Shown in pieces: positions 1 through 10,503 of a stretch of 17,310 nt of DNA; within the stretch, counting starts at the first letter, position 1, and the number at the start of each line of letters is the position of its first letter. The position numbers and the translations under genes are program-made. The DNA lies in NCBI GenBank assembly GCA_001970855.1, contig LSSN01003442.1:1-17310 (forward strand). Direction: 5' to 3'. The stretch is from Smittium culicis. Its lineage: Eukaryota; Kickxellomycota; Harpellomycetes; Harpellales; Legeriomycetaceae. The notes beneath the pieces were generated by a model. The model did no database searches. It saw only the letters and a program-made list of their open reading frames with translations, and had not been told where the DNA came from.

Positions 1-545
1 ATAATATAGCCCAAGTAGGTGTACTGGTCGGTGGAGTCGACTTTTTGGCCCTGCAGGGTCATATCAGTGGTCAACTCTCCGCTTATAGTCATTATCCCGC
101 ACTTTGAGGCATTCACAGCCATTTCCCAAGTGTCCGACCATTCGGTTATGGTGTTCAGTGCGGCTTGTAAATCGGCTGATTATTCGGCCAATAGCACAGC
201 ATCGTCGGCAAACAGTAGTCCTGGTATGCGTGAGGTGAGCCCAGGCACCCGCACACCGCGTATGTTCCTAAATATATCGTTGATGTAAAAATCGAAGAGT
301 ATCGGCGAGGCTGGGCACCTTTGCCGCACTCCACAGAGGTATTCACTAGGGTTGGAAACTTCATTTCCAACTCTAACTGCAATTTTCGGGGCATCATACA
401 TGCCCTTAATCATATTGAGGAGTTTGCCCCCAATGCCCACTGATCGCAGTTTATGCAGTAGGGCCATATGGGGGACCCGGTCGTAGGCCTTGATATAGTC
501 GATATAGCACAGCCTTCCAGTATTTTCAGCTGCTTTGTGACCAGC
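1..545 (-). pseudogene. LINE (non-LTR) reverse transcriptase fragment, broken
   Basis: This is part of the reverse transcriptase of a non-LTR retrotransposon, which copies element RNA into DNA at the target site. Reading leftwards from 545, the frame gives the 'CYIDYIKAYDRVPH' block, then 'GVRQRCPASPILF' (usually GVRQGCPxSP), then the catalytic 'LLFADDAVLLAE' box with both aspartates. An in-frame TAA at 180-182 follows directly. After it the same frame stays open to the window edge with 'VNASKCGIM' and 'YTYLGYI', the last conserved RT blocks. Upstream of 545 the frame meets a TGA and the homology fades, so the endonuclease and N-terminal RT are absent or unreadable. The piece is somewhat GC-richer than its surroundings. 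The stop and the G-to-R change in the GVRQG box argue for a dead copy. Family identity is firm; the clade (Jockey/I/R1-like) is not resolved. Confidence 0.9.
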
Positions 546-1068
546 TCAATCATTTTTGTGATAGAAATTTCCATGAAATTTGGGATATTCACGGACATAA
601 TATCCTCTTCAATTTTTAAGGTTTGTTATAGATCAATTTTCTGATCATCGTAAGTCAATGCGCGTTCGATGGTTATAGATAATTCTATTTATTAAGGGCG
701 TAAAAAAAAGTGAATATAGATAAGAAATTCCTGCTCGATTCGTTATAAAATGAACTCGCTTTTTCGTTATAGTTTATAATCTATCTTATTATATGCTAGT
801 ATTCTTTAAAAAATAAATATATTTAAGGTTTCATAATTAAACTATCATTGATAAAATCTTGTTAGATTAAAAATAGCCTATCAGCTTTAAAAGTGTTAAA
901 TAAATAAAATTAATTTATGATTGAAACTAAATATTAAAAGTAATATCATATACGATATTAACTTTATTGTATTTTATTATTGTTAAATAAAATGATAATA
1001 GGTGAATAAAAGCGAGATTTAGCTCATCAAGATGATAAGATGTGTAAATAAATTTTTTTTGTTTTTTA
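546..1068. other. AT-rich spacer, no gene seen
   Basis: Positions 546-600 may be the worn upstream part of the LINE coding region, but no motif is readable. From 600 onward the sequence is AT-rich with stops in all frames. AATAAA-like strings occur just beyond the stop of the neighbouring minus-strand glutathione S-transferase and could have served as its polyadenylation signal. Confidence 0.5.
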
Positions 1069-1670
1069 TTAGGCTACAGTTGCGATACCAGCTGCGATTT
1101 TTTCATTGGAATCCAAAGATGCAACAAGTTTCATGATTTGTCGGCACTCAGATTGGTTGAACAAGCTGGTATTATTGCTTAATTTAGCTTGGTTATATAA
1201 GGTGTATAAAACGACGTCAGGATAAGATATAGTATTGCCGTAGCAGTGTCCGCTTGGATTAGCAGCTAAGATATTTTCGTGTTTCTCGAATAAAAATCTT
1301 AATTGATCTTCCATAGCAGCATTTGATTCTGCAGTTCTTGCTTTGGTAGCATGATATGTGAATGCTTCATAAGAATCAGATATTTTTAAAGCATAAGATT
1401 CTAGTATAGCAGCAGTTTGATTATCAGAAGGTAAAAATCCAAATTTTCTTGACAAGTAGCGTTCAATTTCAGTTGATTCAACAAGACATAACTTCTACCA
1501 TCGGGACTTGATTCATTTAATTGTGAGAGACGACTAAATGGCATAGACTCCTTTTCTTGAGGCCATTGAGGGACTCTGTTTTTCCAGTTGACATCTCCTA
1601 AAGAGAGGATAGTTCTTATCGTTTGGGCACGAGCAGTAATTGGGAAATATACGAGTTCGAATGAAGATAT
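1069..1670 (-). pseudogene. Glutathione S-transferase, lost start codon and one frameshift
   Basis: Glutathione S-transferases conjugate glutathione to electrophiles in the cytosol. The minus strand reads from 1670 as 'SSFELVYFPITARA', a typical N-terminal thioredoxin-like start with the sigma/alpha-type Tyr in VYF. It continues through 'WPQEKESMPFSRL' to 'DGRSYV'. The frame then shifts by one base near 1483-1487 and resumes as 'VESTEIERYLSRKFGFLP', where ESTEIERYL is the glutathione-binding ES-x-x-I-x-RYL motif. The all-helical C-terminal domain follows and ends at TAA 1069-1071. Total length is close to 200 codons, normal for the family. The codon where ATG is expected is ATA (1668-1670). 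An in-frame stop lies at 1686-1688, with no AG acceptor between it and the domain, so a 5' exon cannot easily supply the start. This is the only recognisable cellular gene. The lesions could also be sequencing errors, or the start could be non-ATG. Resemblance is to zygomycete-type fungal GSTs, from memory. Confidence 0.88.
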
Positions 1671-2107
1671 TTTTGAAATTATTTTTTATATCTTTTAACT
1701 GAAGTATAAACTAGATGACTGGAAGATTTTTATTGAAAAATATTGATGATGCTTAAACTGATAATAGGAATAACCAAGCTTTTTATACTTTTTGATAAGC
1801 TGTTTAGAGTAATGAGATATAGATAGACTGATAGCTGATTAGTAATCAAAGCATGTTGTATACGTTTGAATTTTTCAACAAGTATTATTTTATGTATGGA
1901 ATAACGACATCAATTTTTATTTATTTAACTTTATACTATTCTGTATTTTTTATTTCGCAGTTAACCAGCTTTTTTAGTTGATTACACACTTTATTGTATT
2001 TTATCATAATATAAAATATGAATATTTGTAAGCTTTACTATTTATTTCTAATTATATTTGCAACTTAAGTTTAAATAGCTCATAAAATGAAAAAATACTA
2101 TCTTTAA
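1671..2107. other. AT-rich spacer upstream of the GST remnant
   Basis: The sequence is AT-rich with frequent stops on both strands. It would hold the promoter of the minus-strand GST, but no convincing promoter element stands out. It ends in the TTAA (2104-2107) that precedes a MITE copy. Confidence 0.4.
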
Positions 2108-2291
2108 TCCTTTCCCGTCAAATTTTTTTTATAACAATGGATTTATTGTTTCTTAAATTTAGTTTTAATTAACGATTTGCTGTTATTATATAATGGATCT
2201 ATAATTATTTTGTCTCGGAATTAAATTATTTCTATATAACACAGTTAGCTAATTTTGGCTGATCGAAAATAGCCTACCGCCCAGAAAAGGC
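2108..2291 (+). mobile_element. MITE copy A, piggyBac-like (TTAA / CCCTTT ends)
   Basis: This is a short non-coding repeat of 184 bp. It starts TCCTTTCCCGTC directly after TTAA (2104-2107) and ends with 'agcctaccgcccagaaaaggc'. It shares with the other copies the internal 'tttgctgttatta', 'ctcggaattaaatta', 'agttagct' and 'gatcgaaaat' blocks. The flank at the right end is ACAA rather than TTAA, so the target duplication is worn on that side. TTAA targets with CCC-starting ends are characteristic of the piggyBac superfamily. Confidence 0.75.
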
Positions 2292-2475
2292 ACAAAAATT
2301 CTAATATCCAGAGTGCATATGTGAAACTAAAAGTTATATTGCTTCTACTGAGAATTGCTCCGAGACATATGGGGAATTCACATGGCCAAAAATAAATCGC
2401 TCCTCCGCAAAAATAGAGGTATGCAGGGATGACCACAAAATATCCAGTAAAATTAATTAAGTTGAAAAATTGTTA
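2292..2475 (-). other. GC-richer island with a hydrophobic open frame, unidentified
   Basis: This segment is visibly richer in G and C than the DNA on either side. Its minus strand has an open frame from about 2475 into MITE copy A, stopping near 2245. The predicted peptide is very hydrophobic and aromatic ('YLYFCGGAIYFWPCEFPICL', then 'FTYALWILEFLCLFW'), like membrane segments. No ATG opens the frame, and its last 15 or so residues come from the MITE end. It may be an exon relic of a membrane protein interrupted by the MITE, or chance. No family is recognised. Confidence 0.2.
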
Positions 2476-3254
2476 ATTGTTTTAAAATTACTAAAGACTA
2501 CTATATTTATTATTATTTTACCTTAATATAATTCTCCTTTGACTTTGTAAGTTGTAAAGAAGATAGCCTTTAAAAGAGTTTTATTGGACATCCTTTTTCT
2601 CTATATAAAGAACTATGATTCCAACTCAAAGAAAGGACAGAGTGAAATTGAATACATAAAAAGAAAAAACAATAAAATTTCCTAAAATCTTGTAGAAAGA
2701 AAAGAAACACCATTTTAAGTAAAAGTTTCTAACTAGAACCGCTATTTTTCCTACCCCCAGAATTTCATACAACCAGGAATAACAAAGGAAATAAAAAAGC
2801 TTTTATGAAAGTTTGATTGCATATTAAATTTCCCAATGTTAATTGATAGTCATATGATGGCAACTATTGCGTCATAGAATTTTTCTATTTGCTAATTCTT
2901 ATTTGTCATCAATTATTTTGATTTGTTTACCGGATAATGACAACATTCCCTTTTGGAATAATCTAATCATCTATCCCAACAAGCCACAGCGAAATACTCC
3001 AATAAGAGGCGTATAATTTTCAACTTGGCTTATATTTACCTTTTCAAGGCTAGTATTCTTAGTGTTTTTTATAAATCATAATATGCGGGGTTCATTGCAA
3101 AAATATCGCTTTTAGGCATATTCTGTGTTACAAAAAAAAAAACGCTATTAGGCATAAAGAGCTACAGCGTATAAAATCGCATAAAAAATTAATTGTCATT
3201 GATAAGATAAATGCTTTATTTTAGCTAATAAAACTTCAATAATGGAATGATTAA
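2476..3254. other. AT-rich spacer
   Basis: No gene is recognised. A mildly GC-richer patch around 2930-3010 has short open stretches on the minus strand but no recognisable motif. The segment ends in TTAA (3251-3254), the left flank of MITE copy B. Confidence 0.4.
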
Positions 3255-3443
3255 CCCTTTCCCGTTCAATCCTCTTTAATAAAACTAAATTATTGATTCG
3301 ATAGTGATTTATATGTAAATTTTTTATTTGCTACTATTCTAAAACAACCTTATGATCTTATATGGCTCGAAATTTAATTATTTATATTTAACGCTGTTGG
3401 CTATGTTTTATAGATCAAAAACAGTCTACCGCCCGCAAAAGGG
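3255..3443 (+). mobile_element. MITE copy B, best-preserved plus-strand copy
   Basis: This 189 bp copy has near-ideal ends. TTAA (3251-3254) is followed by CCCTTTCCCG on the left, and the right end is 'gtctaccgcccgcaaaaggg' followed by CTAA (3444-3447). CCCTTT at one end and AAAGGG at the other form the outer terminal inverted repeat, followed inward by imperfectly matching CCCG / GCGGGCGG. There is no coding capacity, so it would depend on a transposase supplied elsewhere. It is the best guide, with copy G, to the family consensus. Confidence 0.85.
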
Positions 3444-3460
3444 CTAATAGTTATAATATT

Positions 3461-3579
3461 TATTTGTAGATATTCTATAATATACTAATAATTCTAAAGT
3501 TCTCTGGATTAAAGTATATTAATTGAGCGCAGTTATCTATATTTTGTAGATCAAAATTAGTCTACCGCACGAGAAAGGG
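3461..3579 (+). mobile_element. MITE copy C, left-truncated, abutting copy B
   Basis: The right half of the same repeat, ending 'tctaccgcacgagaaaggg' and followed by TTTA (3580-3583). It retains 'ttatttg', a worn 'ctctggattaaa' block, 'cagttatct' and 'gtagatcaaaattag'. The left third, including CCCTTTCCCG, is missing. Only about 17 bases separate it from the end of copy B, in the same orientation. Confidence 0.75.
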
Positions 3580-4449
3580 TTTATTATTTAAATCAAAATA
3601 CCTACTCGATACATCCAATGATAATAATAATATAAAAACAATTTTCCAATAATATTAATATGAATCAAAGTTCCTTCTTCGTTCAGAATCCCCTATATAA
3701 CTTGACGAACATAATTTTTTAAAAAAGAATGGTAAGCCAATTAAATTATTGTATTTAGAAACAAAAGATTGACCTATTATTTGTTAATTTATAGCTAATA
3801 CCTTATAAGCTATTATTATCATTAAAAAACAAATAAAATGGCAAATTACCATTGAGAGAGCATTTGGCCCTAAATGAGGTAAAAATATCAGTTGCTTACT
3901 CAGATATTCTACTGTATTTGTCTTTCAGTTAGATTATTTTGGTAGCAGAAAAAAACCCAACAGTGCATGTAAGAGTTAAATAGGGCCGCTACCCTTCAAA
4001 TATTTTTTTATTTAACGAATTTTTAAGTCTATAAAAATCGAAATACAATAAAAAAATCTTAAAATCTTAATCGGTTCTTTGAAACAAGAGTTTGAATAGC
4101 TTACAAAACTTTTTTTTTTTGAAATTAAAAAATCGCAATAGAGATAAGTAATATTTTCTACTAAGCTTTTGTGTTAAAAACTACAAGCATTTATGGATAT
4201 AGATAAAAATAATTGAAGTTTAAAGGCCATAGTTTAGCAAACAGTTAAAAAAAATCATATCAGTGGATTTATATATACAATTAAATTTCACATATATTAA
4301 TTTTATTCATTATTTAATAACTGAAATAAAGTTTATATATTTATGGACAATTGGTTATTTTATTAATATAGATTTAGTAGGTTCAAATCCAAAGATAGAT
4401 ATTATAATATGTAGGAACTTTTTTCGAGGAACGCAGCATTTTGTAATAA
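3580..4449. other. AT-rich spacer
   Basis: No gene or repeat is recognised. A short plus-strand open frame beginning at 4263 is low-complexity AT-rich peptide that runs into MITE copy D and is judged to be chance. Confidence 0.4.
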
Positions 4450-4570
4450 AATTTTCCCGTCTTACACTCTAAAAAAAACTTAATTATTGATTCATCAGTA
4501 ATTTATAAAAATTTTTATCGTTTGCTGGCATTTTACAACAAATTTATAATTAATTTAGTATCGAAATAAA
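4450..4570 (+). mobile_element. MITE copy D, worn left two-thirds
   Basis: It starts near 'attttcccgtctt' and continues with 'attattgattcatcagtaatttat', 'tttgctggcattttacaacaa' and 'tatcgaaat', matching the left and middle of copy B in order. The right end (ctaccgcccg...aaaggg) cannot be found. It is strongly diverged, and the left boundary and flank are not clear. Confidence 0.55.
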
Positions 4571-6985
4571 AATTTTTTTAGTTATTACATTTGATTTATT
4601 ATGTTAATCAAATATAGTATACTTTCCATGAAAGAGATATATGTTTCCTGGTAAAAATTTTTTTTCTATATAAATTTTTATAAATTATGTTGAATAATTC
4701 ATCTAAATAAACCAATAATTTTATCAAATTCAAATTATCAAGTAAATTTTTCAATAAACCCCCCCCCCCGTCTTGAAAAATAAAACACTTTTACTTGATT
4801 AGTATAATTTCTTCTCTTTGGTGTAATATAAGAGCATGAGTAATGTAATTTAAAATGTAAATTATACCAGTACTTTTAGCAAATCCATAATATATTTACC
4901 AAATATAAAATGAAATCATCTATTGATCCAATATATTTGATTAATAAAAATTATATTATAATTTTATCAATAATCGACTTGAGTAGCGCTGTTCCTACTG
5001 AAAGATGATATTGTATTTTAAAAAAAAATTCTAACTGTCACAGTGTAGACATGATACAGAGTGGAATGGATTCGAAAACTATTTAACTGAGAAGTAATAT
5101 TTCAAGTGTTGAAAAGCTTTTATCCTTAAACCGGAGTTTTTTAGTGACAAATCACCCAGCATATTACTAAACTGTCTGAATTAAAATTATACCATAATTA
5201 TTATTACTATTATTATTATATATGTACTTTTTTTCTTTTAAATGAGAACCAAAAAAATCCCCAGAGAATTAGGGTATATAAGGATTCCCAAATATCCAAA
5301 TAAATCATAATCGAAAAAAAGAGAAGAATAAAACAACTAGAACCCTAAAAATAAATCTTTCAAAAGAAAAAATAAAAAACCTAGTGATATTAAGCTAGGT
5401 ACACAGAACAAATAAAAACCTGTGATAAACCACTTTTCAATATTTTTTTCCGATATTTTTTATAATTTTTTTTTGTCGGTATTATTGGTAGATTTGGAAA
5501 ATATATTAGATATAGTTAATTTATTTATTAAAAACTCAGCAAAATCTTTGTTTTATGAAGCTAGAAACTAAAATGGACTCTTATCAAAAGATCCTGATAT
5601 ACTCCATTTGACATTAGTTTTTTATTAATTTATGTTAAATATATTAACTATTGCTATTTTCACTTAAATTATGAAATTCTTTTGAAAAGATAAAATTTTT
5701 TAATAGTTTTTTTATTTGCTAATTTTAATTATACCATTCATTAATTAAACCTGTTTCACTTTTTTATATATTTTCTACTATGATTTATAAAAAAAAATTA
5801 AAAAATTTGAGCAAAAAAAATCAATATAAAAAGCATCATTCCACATAATAATTTCATGTATATTATCATATATTCTATTAATAAAGATTTATATTTATTT
5901 AATTATAAAAATAATTATATTTTCGGATCTAATTTTATAAGTATGAGAATTCCCTTTTCTCCACCTAGCTTTTGTGTATAATATAGGTTTTCACTAGGGA
6001 TTTTTCTTTTGGGTTCGATTATTAATAAACAAACTGAGAATGTTATTATTAGAAAATTATGATTTTTTTGTTAATTTTATTATTATTATGGTATTATTCT
6101 TTTCTATTTATAGAGGTCTTTCTTAAAGTTTATGTAAGAATATTAGAATATAGATTTAAAATATAGTGATTAAAATAAAAAATAGATTTAAAAAGTATTA
6201 ATATAAAGAAGCACCTCAAAATAAAAAAAATGTAAATAAGCTATATCCTTTGTAAAAAAAACTGCCCAAATTAATCATCATATTTTTTTTAGTATTAAAT
6301 CAGATTTACTTTATTATTTCTTTGTAGTTTATAGATATACTTATCTTTATTTGTCGTGATATTTATCTACGAAATATAGCATTAATTTATTTAAAAAGAT
6401 AATTTATTTTTCTTAATTTAAATATCAGAGTTCAAAAGACTCGGTTCGATAATTTAAATTTATTAAAAAAAAATAAATAAAGCATATCATAAAATTTATC
6501 ATCTAATTCTATGCAATTTGATAAACTTAAATAACTGTGGTTTTATTTATTTATGAAGGGTTTGAAAATTTCAAGAGATAAGTTTAAACATTTTATTTAT
6601 ATCTAATAATGAAGCTGGATTTTCCGTTAGTTTATTTGTACTGAAAAAAAAAAAAACGGTCGTTTGATTTAATGGCTCATACCACAATACACCTAACAGA
6701 TAAAATAAAAAATAAAAAATCTATACTTGGTTTTTTAAAGCTATTTTGTAAATTTAGATCAAATTTGAGAATAGCTTACATAACAGTATACTTTATTTAA
6801 TCTATAAAGCATCTATATTTTGTCCTATGTATTTAATGGCTATTTTAAATAGATAAGTATTTATTCAATATTAATTTTATTTTTACTTTACTTTAGTGAT
6901 ATTCACTGTAAAAATTAATAGATACCAAAGAGGGGGAATTAATTAATATTATATTGTGTCGTGTATGTGATTATATATCTCAATG
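4571..6985. other. Long AT-rich desert with homopolymer runs
   Basis: About 2.4 kb with stops in all frames, many A and T runs, and short TAA/TTA repeats (for example around 5198-5225). It contains the C11 run at 4759-4769. No coding region, tRNA or transposon was recognised. Confidence 0.5.
4759..4769 (+). repeat. C11 homopolymer
   Basis: An uninterrupted run of eleven C in very AT-rich DNA. It is a likely sequencing or assembly stutter point. Confidence 0.95.

Positions 6986-7018
<33 letters not shown>
6986..7018 (+). repeat. (ATT)11 microsatellite
   Basis: A near-perfect ATT trinucleotide run of about 33 bases, with no coding context on either strand. Confidence 0.95.
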
Positions 7019-7636
7019 GTAGCAGGGTAGCATTTTCTCATAATTAAAAACAGGCTATAAAAATTTTATGCAACTATTGATGAATTTTTATACTGACGAA
7101 ATTTTTACTATTATTAACTACGCATGATTATTGATTAATAGGTATTAGTTCAAAATCAAAAAATTAAGTTTGTACAGAAATTTAGGAATCTCTCGTAAAA
7201 AAAGGCATAAAAATAATTATAACATTTAGCTTTTTAATTATTGAATGACATTTAACTGGGATAACATATCCAGCTGCTGCTTATAATAAATTCAATGCAA
7301 AATAATAAATATTTTACTACAAATGGCCATGATTGGGATATAATAAAAAATAAAATTTATAAATTAAAAATTTTTTTTTTTTTTTGGCTTTCTAAATTTA
7401 GAATTTAAATAATTAAAACAAAATATGTTCATATATATTCTAAGAATTAAATTTCCACTTTAATTTAAATTTTTTCATAGTTCAAACTGCATTGGTGATT
7501 TTTTGATCTCATTATCTTCTAATTTCATATAATAATATTTAAATCTCGCTATATTATTTCGATTAAAGTTAATGTTATAATTTTTATAGGTTTTTTTTGA
7601 TTATCTTCAAAGACTCGTTTCCGTAATGATCATTGA
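7019..7636. other. AT-rich flank of DIRS copy 2
   Basis: No gene is recognised. The 3' end of DIRS copy 2 should fall here if its terminal repeat survives, but no match was seen to the inverted repeat found around copy 1. Confidence 0.4.
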
Positions 7637-8560
7637 TTAATCTCTGGTAAGTCTATAATATCTATCGAAAATTTTATAGCCTGAAAAACTCTTTTGAGAA
7701 AAAATAATTATATCATAAACATAAAAGTTTTTTTCTGATTTATCTTTGGTTTATCTGGAATTATTATCAAATTCCACTTTTATAAGTTAAAAATAGAAAT
7801 TTAACTAATACTTTGGATGTATTATGAACCTATAATGGCTAATTTTTGGTTTAAATAAATATTAATAGGCAATTTTTTTTTATTGTGTCATCATTTACGT
7901 GATCACCTTAACAATGTAATTAATACACTTTCTTTTTCATCGTTTAATAAACCAAAACCGGGAATGAAAAATTTTAGAGTCTTCTAATGGGTTTTACTCA
8001 TTTTTTTCAAAAAAAAATACTAAAGCTCGCTTTTTTTTTTTTGTTTTTATTTTCGAGCCAACAATACTGTGTATTTTTCTTGCTTCCAAGAAGCTGCAAG
8101 CAACGATCAACCAGAATATTCTCTTTATGATAACTTTTACGTCTAACTTCTATGTATTATCCAATTTCTCAAAATTTTCGGCATTTAGTTCGACTTCCTT
8201 GACGCATCGTCTATAATACATCGCTTTCATTTCATCTATGGTTTTAATGAATAAGCTCATTTCTTTATGATATAGAATTTCTGTTTCATTTATACTAATT
8301 ATAAAAATCACGAAGTTATATGCTCTTAATTTATTTAAATCTAGGTGTCCTGCTAATAAATTAAATCCAAATAATAATAAAATCTATACAATCAAAATTT
8401 TAAATTTTATTGTTTATTGAAAAACATTTTAGAAATCATTCTTGATTTCAGGATTCTTTTTTTACATTTATTTCGCCATTTGAATATCCACAAATATTCT
8501 TATAGCTTCTAAATACGAAGCAATATACATGGTGCTACTTATCTGATTCTCTTTAGAGAT
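7637..8560 (-). pseudogene. Tyrosine recombinase of DIRS copy 2, decayed
   Basis: In DIRS elements a tyrosine recombinase, instead of a DDE integrase, inserts the circular DNA copy. In order on the minus strand: a core-binding-like block 'STMYIASYLEAIRIF' (8471-8542) resembles the S-x-x-Y-x-x-A-x-x-x-F helix. The frame from 8383 to the stop at 8150-8152 is open. 'IFWLIVACSFLEARKIHSI' (about 8060-8120) resembles the box I region (LLALxxxxRxSDLxxL), where the first catalytic Arg sits. 'FPVLVY' (7947-7964) matches the CPVxxLxxY landmark. 'SFSGYKIFDRYYRLTRD' (up to stop 7637-7639) matches the WSSxxTFxRYY C-terminus with the nucleophilic Tyr. The H-x-x-R box reads NNSR, with His replaced. Single motifs are weak, but their order and spacing support the call. 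Confidence 0.65.
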
Positions 8561-8883
8561 AGAATTAACTCTTTATTATAGTCATCAGATATTTTCATCT
8601 TATGATATCAAGTATAATTTATAATATTTTTATAATTTTTCATTGTTATACAGCTATTATTAAGAGTTCAGTATACCATATTAATATTTTAAATATGGGG
8701 ATATAGACAAAATCATGACCCCATCTCTCTCCACTTTATGCATTATTCGGAGCATTAAAATTCATTTGGACAGCAGTAGGATATTTTCTCATGATTAAAT
8801 CAATGATAAAATTCGTTCATAAACACTGGGCACTTGATCTGATTCGATAAGCTGCATTTGAAAATCTGAGAGTTCTTTTTTGA

Positions 8884-10503
8884 ATCAAATAGGTCCACGT
8901 CTTTGTGGTGTGTTTTTTATCAAATTTAATAAATCTATTCTTGTTTATTGACATTCTATCTGATATTTTAATCTTCTAAGGGCATCTCTAAAGTATGTTT
9001 ATGTAATTTAATAGGTTTCCTAGGCTCAGGAATTTTCCCTCAGTCAAAGTGGCCAGATTTTTTCTGAATTTATTCATGTAGTTTGAGGTATTTAGCTACT
9101 TTAGAATTATTGATAAACACCAGGAATTTATTTCATTTAGTTGAAAAAGCTTTATATATTAAAAAAGTAGGCAAAGTTTGGGTGCGTATAATATACTTAG
9201 AAACTTTTTTTAATTGATTTTAGGCGATAAATATATCGAATTCGTAAATCTGAGCGAAATTTTGAGCAAAATACTATCATCCAAGCGGTGATAGTATATT
9301 TTGTGAATATTTTTAGTTCTGGTAATTAAAACTAGAAAAAAAAATTAGTTCAATAGTCTTTACTTACAAAATTCTGGATTTTGAATATTTAGTCTGCTTA
9401 GCTGAAATTTTGAATCAGGATATTTTTGGTTTCTTAAACGAATTTTTTTATCATCATCTACAGTATCATTCTTAGAATTTACCAGAATTTAATGATAATA
9501 TTAAAAAAAAATTTGAGCTATATTAATGAATGTATACAAGATTTACAATATTTTTATTAGTGAATTGTATTTAATACTAGTTATTTATCCTAAGATACCT
9601 AAGATTTCTTGAAAATAATTTAAACCAATGGTGAAAGAATTATTCATTATGCCAAAATTTTACATATGGGATATTATAATGTAAGACAAACTAATTTTAT
9701 CTTATAATTCAGTCATTAAAAACGATTTTATACTTTCGCTGTATTGTGAAATCTGTTAGCCTTGGAATATTCTATTATCAGAAGCTCATGTAGATATTCA
9801 GATATTATAATTACTTGATCCGTAGCCTACTATAGAAACAGAAGAATTGACTTAAAAAAATTATAGAAATTTAGAAATAGTTCTAATTAGAAGGATTGGA
9901 GTTTGAATTCCTTCGAATTCAAAATAAAAACAAGATGAATCATTTTTTTATGGTTAACAAGCACATATATCCAAGAATATTATTGGTTTAAAGGTACAAT
10001 TTAATCATTCCGATTAACAATCTGACATATTGATGCCAATTATTGCAATTAAAACAAAAATTTCTCCAGAAAAATACTGGGTTTTCGGAGTTCTAAGACA
10101 TGATATATATCTCCTATACTTTATAATACACTAAAAATTTCACTTTAAAAACTGTAATGCATCTATTTTGCTTATTCAGGGACCCTAATTGAAAATCCAG
10201 TCATAAAATCCTTAGTTATTACTTTTCTCTCCCCTCTTTTTATTTTCTACTTGTAGTAACGAAAGTAGAGTGCCAAAGGCAGGGTTGATTATTGTAGCTG
10301 ATGGATATCTCCAGACAGGGTTCTTATTCCTGAAGGTGATCTTGAAAGCGCCCTTCATATTTTTTATTACAAAATTATTTTCATTTTATTGGCTCAGACT
10401 CACCGAAATTAGATACTTTCCATTTTCAGAGGAATAATATGTGTAGATCTACTGAGTATATGAATTTTCTTTTATGAAGAAATTTTCGGCTGGCCTTTTT
10501 TTC
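8884..10503 (-). pseudogene. Reverse transcriptase / RNase H of DIRS copy 2, decayed
   Basis: Minus-strand motifs follow the DIRS RT order. 'EKKASRKFLHKRKFIYSV' (about 10445-10503) matches the pre-RT 'ExKAIExV...GFYS' block. 'ENGKYLISVSLSQ' matches 'KKNGxxRPVxDLxxLN'. 'MTGFSIRVPE-stop-AK-stop-M' (10160-10204) matches 'FGLTTxPxxFTKxM'. The catalytic YLDDILIMS box reads 'V-stop-EIYIMS' (10093-10119), with both aspartates lost. 'NILGYM' follows. At the RNase H end 'DALRRLKYQIEC' (8951-8986) matches 'ADALSRLxxxxEWQL', and 'DVDLFDSKKNSQI' (8884-8901 and leftward) matches the DIRS 'DLFASRxNxQL' block. The GF-to-YIMS distance (about 93 bases) equals that in copy 1. The stretch from about 9000 to 9900 is too worn to place the RNase H catalytic residues and may contain an insertion, since it is roughly 300 bases longer than in copy 1. 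Confidence 0.7.
9271..9297. repeat. Hairpin: 9-bp perfect inverted repeat
   Basis: ATACTATCA (9271-9279) and TGATAGTAT (9289-9297) form a perfect 9-bp stem around a 9-base GC-containing loop. It lies within the relic of DIRS copy 2 with no coding explanation. It may be chance in AT-rich DNA. Confidence 0.6.

Noticed and set aside
19..598. Plus-strand open frame at 19-288 and minus-strand frames at 155-397 and 410-598
   Set aside because: They overlap the LINE RT frame in other frames, and their peptides show no conserved motif.
3100..3160. Repeated 'ttaggcata' strings near 3112 and 3149 as a CRISPR-like or tandem array
   Set aside because: Only two short units without regular spacing.
4379..4391. 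GGTTCAAATCC as a tRNA T-arm
   Set aside because: No acceptor stem, D-arm or anticodon arm can be formed around it.
4263..4472. Plus-strand open frame of 69 codons
   Set aside because: Peptide is AT-driven (Ile, Phe, Tyr, Asn) without motif, and its end lies in MITE copy D.
8153..8383. Open minus-strand frame as an independent gene
   Set aside because: No ATG start context; its position between the core-binding and box I motifs makes it part of the decayed recombinase of DIRS copy 2.
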